DNA from: Streptomyces sp. NRRL F-525
GTDB taxonomy: Bacteria > Actinomycetota > Actinomycetes > Streptomycetales > Streptomycetaceae
Length of the DNA stretch: 20,939 nt
Reading direction: 5' to 3'
Assembly (NCBI RefSeq): GCF_000716605.1
Contig: NZ_JNXE01000066.1
Location: forward strand, 1-20,939
Numbering within the stretch: the first letter of the stretch is position 1; every line of letters starts with the position of its first letter. Shown in pieces: positions 17,097 to 20,939 of this stretch. A program made the translations under genes and the position numbers. The notes beneath the pieces were generated by a model. The model was not told the origin of the DNA. It ran no database searches and worked only from the letters and a program-made list of their open reading frames with translations.

Positions 17097-19847
17097 ATGA
17101 CCACCGGACTGCATCCTGGGGGAACGCCTCAGGATCCCCCGCCGACCGGAAACCAGCCGGTGCCCCGGCAGGCGCCGATCGGCCATGGTGACCTGCCCGC
17201 CGACAACAGGCCGAGGAGTTCTGTGATCACCGCGCGCGCGGCCGCCAGCTTCGAGCCCGTCGGACGATCGGTCGCCACCGCGCGGTCCTTCGTCCGCGAC
17301 ACCCTTCAGGGCTGGGGCTTCGCCGACATCATCGACGACGCCGTGGTCCTCACCAGCGAGCTGGTGACCAACGCCGTCGTCCACGCCGGCACGGCCGCGG
17401 ACGTTCTGTGCCTACGGAGTGACGACGGCGCGAGGATCGAGGTCGCCGACCACTACCCGGAGCGCGAGATCCCCCTCCAGGGGGCCGCGATCACCATGAG
17501 CAGCCCGGACCGCGAGGGCGGCCGCGGCCTCCAACTGTGCGCGGCCCTGGCCAGCCGCTGGGGCGTCGACTACACACCCACGAAGAAGCTGGTCTGGTTC
17601 CAACTCGACCTCCCCGCACGCCCGGTGGGCACCCGCGCGGCCGGCCCGTCCCTCCCTGCCGCCCTCCTCCCGCTCGCCGACGGCAGGGTCCGCGTCGCGG
17701 TCGTCCAGATCGACCGTACGGGCTCCATCGCGTCCTGGAACGAGGACGCCGAGGAACTCTTCGGCTACGCCGCCGAGCTGGTCACCGGCAAGCCCCTCAC
17801 CGACCTCGCCGCCTGGCCGCACACCCCGGGCACCAGCACCGGCATCGCAGAGGCCCTCCGCCTCTCCCGCTGGGAGGGCACCTACGGCATCCGCGGCGCC
17901 GACGGCCGGGTGACCCCGGTCTACGCCTCCCACCTCCGCGTCCGCGACACGGACGGCGAGCCGTCAACCGTGTGCCTCCTGGTGAGGGACCACGAACGCG
18001 CGGTTCTGCAGACCCCGTTGCGCGGCCCCGCCCCCGACGCAGCGTCCACCCCGGACGGCCAGAACACCGACCCCTTCGAGGTGTTCATCGGCTCCCCCGC
18101 GCCGGACGACCTCGACGGCCTCCTCCAGCGCACGGTCGAGCGCGCCCGCGACATGCTCGACGGAGACTCCGCCTTCCTCCTCCTCGCGACCGACGACGAA
18201 ACGGAGTTGGAGGTCCGCGCCTCCACCGGCCTGCCCTCCGCCCGCCAGCGCTTCGCGCGCGTGCCCGTCGAAGCGGGCCCCGGCCGCTACGGCTCCGCCC
18301 GCATGCCGGCCGTCCACGAGGACCTCCAGGCCGTCCCGGGCGCCGTACCGCTCCTGAGCGGCACCGGAATGCGCTCGGTCGTCACGGTCCCCCTGAAGGT
18401 GGAGGGCCGCCTCACCGGCTCCCTCGGAGTCGCAGCCGAAGGCCCCAACAAGTACTCGAACGAAGAAGCGCTCCGCCTCCAATTCGCCGCGGACCGCATC
18501 GCGTTGGCGGTCGAGTCGGCCCGCCTCGGCGAACTGGAACGCCTGCGCCGCGGCTCCCTCAGCTTCCTGGTCGAGGCCTCCGACCTCCTCGCGGGCACCC
18601 TTGACCGCGACCAGACCCTGGCCCTGATGGCCCAGATGACGGTCCCGACCCTCGCCACCTGGTGCGCGGTCTACACGATCGCCGACCAGTCCTCGGACCC
18701 GTACCTCAGTTACGTCCTGCACGAGGACGAGGAACTCATCGACGGCATCAAGTCGTTGCTCTCGAAGATCGCCCCTCCGGACCCGGTCCCCACCCCCGGC
18801 GCCCGCGTCTGGGCCGCCCCCGCCGAGGCCGCCCACCAGGCCGCCCTGCGCACCTCCATGCGCAGCCTCGGCCTAGGCGAACCGACCCGCCGCGTCAGCT
18901 CGGGCATCGGCCCAACTCTCGCCACGGCCTCGGCAGTTGGCGGCGAGACAGTCGTCCTCCCCCTGGTCGCCCGCAACCGCGTCATCGGCATGCTGACCCT
19001 CGGCAAGCCCACCGACGAACACTTCCGCCAGGAAATCCTGGAACTGGCCGAGGACTTGAGCCGCCGAGCGGCACTGGCGTTGGACAACGCCCGCCTCTAC
19101 TCGGAGCGCACGGCCATCAGCCAGTCCCTCCAGCGCAGCCTCCTGCCCCCCGACCTCCCGCACATCGAGGGCGTCGAGGTAGAGGTCATCTACCGCGCGG
19201 CCGGCGAGGGCAACGAAGTAGGCGGCGACTTCTACGACTTGTTCCCCATCCGGGACGGCGTCTACGGCTTCGCCATCGGCGACGTCTGCGGCACCGGCCC
19301 CGAGGCGGCCGCGGTCACCGGCCTGGCCCGCCACGCCCTCCGCCTGCTCGCCAGGGAGGGCTTCGGCGGCCCCGCGGTCCTGGAGCGCCTCAACTCCGCG
19401 ATCCTCGACGAGGGAGCCCGCAGCCGGTTCCTGACGCTCCTCTACGGCGAGTTGTGGCCCCAGGAGGACGGCAGCGCCGAACTGAAGGTGGTCTGCGCCG
19501 GCCACCCCCTCCCGCTCCGCCTCCGCCAGGACGGCACCGTCGAACCCGCCGCCGAACCCCAGCCCCTCCTCGGCGTCATGGACGACCTGGAGCTCTACGA
19601 GCAGACGGTCACCCTCGACCCCGGAGACGTCCTCCTGTGTGTCACGGACGGCGTCACAGAGCGCCGAGAGGGCACCCGCATGCTCGGCGACGACGGCCTC
19701 ACCGAAGTCCTCACGACCTGCACGGGCCTCACCGCGGGAGCCGTGGCGGCCCGTGTGATGCGCGCGGTCGAACGCTTCGCGTCGGACGCCCCCTCCGACG
19801 ACATGGCCATCCTCGCGATGCGCGTCCCGGGCCTCCAGAAGGACTGA
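17097..19847 (+). CDS. osaC: OsaC, multidomain SigB modulator (RsbW-like kinase, PAS, GAF, PP2C)
   Basis: This is a 916-residue soluble regulator. A proline-rich N-terminus leads into an RsbW-like HATPase domain (about residues 48-175) with N-box Glu88-xxx-Asn92, Asp118 and GGRGLQL at 141-147. A PAS domain follows (about 197-300, [16 protein letters not shown]), then two GAF-like domains (about 340-480 and 500-670). A SpoIIE/RsbU-type PP2C phosphatase closes the chain (about 690-912), with GGDFYD near residue 707, [19 protein letters not shown] and SDDMA, so metal ligands appear intact. In S. coelicolor OsaC interacts with SigB and helps return SigB activity to normal after osmotic stress. 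The ATG at 17097 follows GGAGG (17081-17085). The frame stays open further upstream, antisense to osaA, but without domains. It diverges from osaA and ends at a strong terminator. Confidence 0.92.
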   Translation: MTTGLHPGGTPQDPPPTGNQPVPRQAPIGHGDLPADNRPRSSVITARAAASFEPVGRSVATARSFVRDTLQGWGFADIIDDAVVLTSELVTNAVVHAGTAADVLCLRSDDGARIEVADHYPEREIPLQGAAITMSSPDREGGRGLQLCAALASRWGVDYTPTKKLVWFQLDLPARPVGTRAAGPSLPAALLPLADGRVRVAVVQIDRTGSIASWNEDAEELFGYAAELVTGKPLTDLAAWPHTPGTSTGIAEALRLSRWEGTYGIRGADGRVTPVYASHLRVRDTDGEPSTVCLLVRDHERAVLQTPLRGPAPDAASTPDGQNTDPFEVFIGSPAPDDLDGLLQRTVERARDMLDGDSAFLLLATDDETELEVRASTGLPSARQRFARVPVEAGPGRYGSARMPAVHEDLQAVPGAVPLLSGTGMRSVVTVPLKVEGRLTGSLGVAAEGPNKYSNEEALRLQFAADRIALAVESARLGELERLRRGSLSFLVEASDLLAGTLDRDQTLALMAQMTVPTLATWCAVYTIADQSSDPYLSYVLHEDEELIDGIKSLLSKIAPPDPVPTPGARVWAAPAEAAHQAALRTSMRSLGLGEPTRRVSSGIGPTLATASAVGGETVVLPLVARNRVIGMLTLGKPTDEHFRQEILELAEDLSRRAALALDNARLYSERTAISQSLQRSLLPPDLPHIEGVEVEVIYRAAGEGNEVGGDFYDLFPIRDGVYGFAIGDVCGTGPEAAAVTGLARHALRLLAREGFGGPAVLERLNSAILDEGARSRFLTLLYGELWPQEDGSAELKVVCAGHPLPLRLRQDGTVEPAAEPQPLLGVMDDLELYEQTVTLDPGDVLLCVTDGVTERREGTRMLGDDGLTEVLTTCTGLTAGAVAARVMRAVERFASDAPSDDMAILAMRVPGLQKD

Positions 19848-19863
19848 CCGACCCCGAACACGC

Positions 19864-19895
19864 AGAAGGCCCCGCCCAATTGGGCGGGGCCTTCT
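19864..19895. terminator. Bidirectional terminator between osaC and tRNA-Thr
   Basis: This is a perfect 32-bp palindrome with 16-nt arms (AGAAGGCCCCGCCCAA and its complement). It lies 17 bp past the osaC stop and 7 bp from the tRNA 3' end. Being symmetric, it can serve both converging transcripts. Confidence 0.9.
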
Positions 19896-19901
19896 GATAT
19901 C

Positions 19902-19977
19902 TGGAGCCCTCTAACGGAATCGAACCGTTGACCTTCTCCTTACCATGGAGACGCTCTACCGACTGAGCTAAGAGGGC
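19902..19977 (-). tRNA. tRNA-Thr, anticodon GGT
   Basis: The minus strand folds as a full cloverleaf. Acceptor GCCCTCT/AGAGGGC, D arm GCTC...GAGC, anticodon stem TCTCC/GGAGA and loop ATGGTAA give anticodon GGT (decodes ACC and ACU). The T arm has the TTCGATT loop. The discriminator base is U, and 3' CCA is encoded (19902-19904). Confidence 0.97.
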
Positions 19978-20017
19978 CTGTCGCTTTCCCGAGGTTTCCC
20001 TCGCGGCAACGAAAAGA

Positions 20018-20047
20018 ATCATACCCCGAACAGGCCCGTGCGCCCAA
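20018..20047 (-). promoter_or_regulatory. Promoter of the tRNA-Thr gene
   Basis: On the minus strand TTGGGC (20042-20047) and TATGAT (20018-20023) have an 18-bp spacer, close to the housekeeping sigma consensus. Transcription would start about 35 nt before the mature tRNA 5' end. Confidence 0.6.
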
Positions 20048-20072
20048 CCACCGCCTCCCGACCCTGACTCGA

Positions 20073-20792
20073 TCAGAAAGCGGGCTGCAACAGTCCCCCG
20101 AGCGCGTTGCATGCAGAAACGATCCTCTGCATCTCCCGCTTGGTCAACGAGGCGTCCACGGGCAGCGCAAGTGTCTCGTCCGCGGCCCGCTCGGTCTCCG
20201 GCAGAGCCACACACCGCCGGAACTCCGGCAGCCGATGCACAGGAGTCTTCACCGGCACCCGGCACTCAACTCCCCTACCGCGCACGGCCCGAGCGAAGGC
20301 GTCACGATCCGGCCGCCCGTTCCCCGGCACCCGCACGACGTACTGCTGGTAGGTGTGCCCGTCCCCACCATCGGGCGTCCGCACCCCACGCAACTTCGCA
20401 TCAAGATAGGCAGCCCGCTCCCGCCGCTGAGCGACTTCGTCGTACGGCGCCTCGGACTCCCCCTGCTGCAACACCAGCAGCCCATGCCGCTGCCCAACCC
20501 CGAGCAACCGCCCGACATCAGCCGACCGACCGAATCGATGTACGACAACTATCGCCGCCGTACGCGGAGTTACGGCCGCTTCGACAGCGGACACGTCCAG
20601 GCAGTAGGTCACCGGATCTATGTCGGCGAACACCGGCAGGCCACCCGCCAGGGTGACGGCCTCGGCGACTTCCACGTTCCCGAACGCCGGCACGACGACC
20701 TCGTCACCGAGTCCGACGCCTGCGGCCCTGAGCATTGCAGCAGTACCCATGCTCGGATGGTGATTGCGCAACGTGAACTTCAAGTGACGCAC
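20073..20792 (-). CDS. Shortened DegT/DnrJ/EryC1/StrS aminotransferase-like protein lacking the PLP core
   Basis: About 239 residues from the GTG at 20792. The first part resembles the N-terminal half of the large domain of sugar aminotransferases: GTAAMLRAAGVGLGDEVVVP, then AEAVTLAGGLPVFADIDP and RTAAIVVVHRFGRSAD. The C-terminal part (RRERAAYLDAKL onward, HTYQQYVVRVP) resembles the family's small domain. Between them, after HGLLVLQQGESEAP, roughly 100-110 residues normally holding the PLP lysine and the GEGG region are missing. The usual EDAAQ motif reads LQQGE, so the PLP-contacting Asp is gone. The N-terminus is also about 40 residues short. It could be a non-catalytic relative or a decaying gene. 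No ribosome site is visible. An ATG at 20750 is an alternative start. It lies directly beyond the rRNA operon terminator and upstream of tRNA-Thr. Confidence 0.58.
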   Translation of the reverse strand: MRHLKFTLRNHHPSMGTAAMLRAAGVGLGDEVVVPAFGNVEVAEAVTLAGGLPVFADIDPVTYCLDVSAVEAAVTPRTAAIVVVHRFGRSADVGRLLGVGQRHGLLVLQQGESEAPYDEVAQRRERAAYLDAKLRGVRTPDGGDGHTYQQYVVRVPGNGRPDRDAFARAVRGRGVECRVPVKTPVHRLPEFRRCVALPETERAADETLALPVDASLTKREMQRIVSACNALGGLLQPAF

Positions 20793-20795
20793 AAC

Positions 20796-20840
20796 AAAAA
20801 AGGGTTGGACCCCGAACCGAAGTTCAGGGTCCAACCCTTT
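20796..20840 (-). terminator. Rho-independent terminator of the rRNA operon
   Basis: Arms AAGGGTTGGACCC and GGGTCCAACCCTT (20800-20812 with 20827-20839) form a 13-bp stem. A smaller GAAC/GTTC pair sits in the loop. On the minus strand the stem is followed by six T residues (20796-20801, partly shared with the stem). It begins 9 bp after the 5S 3' end. Confidence 0.93.
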
Positions 20841-20848
20841 CAATATTT

Positions 20849-20939
20849 GTTCGGCGGCGTCCTACTCTCCCACAGGGTCCCCCCTGCAGTACCATCGGCG
20901 CTGTAAGGCTTAGCTTCCGGGTTCGGAATGTAACCGGGC
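20849..20939 (-). rRNA. rrf: 5S ribosomal RNA, 3' part (truncated by the window end)
   Basis: The minus strand matches the 3' three-quarters of Streptomyces-type 5S rRNA as I know it, including CCGAACCCGGAAGCTAAGCC and GGGAGAGTAGGACGCCGCCG. About 29 bases of the 5' end lie beyond the window. The exact 3' end could differ by a few bases. Confidence 0.95.

Noticed and set aside
20793..20843. ATG at 20843 as the start of the DegT-like gene
   Set aside because: The codons would come from the rRNA terminator stem-loop.

Overview
The window is high-GC actinobacterial DNA, almost certainly from a Streptomyces. The support is the strong G/C third-codon bias, frequent GTG starts with GGAGG-type ribosome sites, a Streptomyces-like 5S rRNA, and the gene order ftsK - rodZ-like - rimO - pgsA - cinA - clgR next to the osmoadaptation genes osaB, osaA and osaC. 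It looks like a whole assembled contig. Its first 43 bases are leftover Nextera sequencing adapter, and its last bases stop inside a 5S rRNA gene, where assemblies commonly break.

Layout: (1) 54-1789, plus strand: an Nei-type DNA glycosylase/AP lyase and a short-chain dehydrogenase, separated by a small palindrome that may be an operator. (2) 1790-2893: a C-rich, repeat-laden stretch with one minus-strand gene for a small membrane-like protein. Its repetitive tail appears frameshifted by a 4-bp duplication. (3) 2894-10161, minus strand: ftsK, a RodZ-like HTH membrane protein, rimO, pgsA, a stand-alone CinA C-terminal domain and clgR. The rimO-pgsA and pgsA-cinA junctions overlap by 4 nt. (4) 10285-19847: the osa locus. 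osaB and osaA lie on the minus strand, and osaC diverges from osaA across a 379-bp region holding a palindrome, a SigB-like promoter candidate and a leader with competing hairpins. (5) 19864-20939: a bidirectional terminator, tRNA-Thr(GGT) on the minus strand, a shortened DegT-like gene, and the terminator and 3' end of an rRNA operon.

How the genes fit together: the minus-strand cluster combines chromosome translocation (FtsK), cell-shape/envelope functions (RodZ-like, PgsA), ribosome modification (RimO), NAD salvage (CinA C-domain) and control of Clp proteolysis (ClgR). The osa genes form a signalling set. OsaA is a very large soluble hybrid kinase with a poly-HAMP array, OsaB is a receiver with no DNA-binding domain, and OsaC carries an RsbW-like anti-sigma kinase domain and a PP2C phosphatase domain on one chain. 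The Osa system is known in S. coelicolor, so it is not new. The least explained items here are the exact 276-bp HAMP register, the osaA-osaC control region, the DegT-like protein lacking its catalytic core, and the slippage-frameshifted repeat gene.
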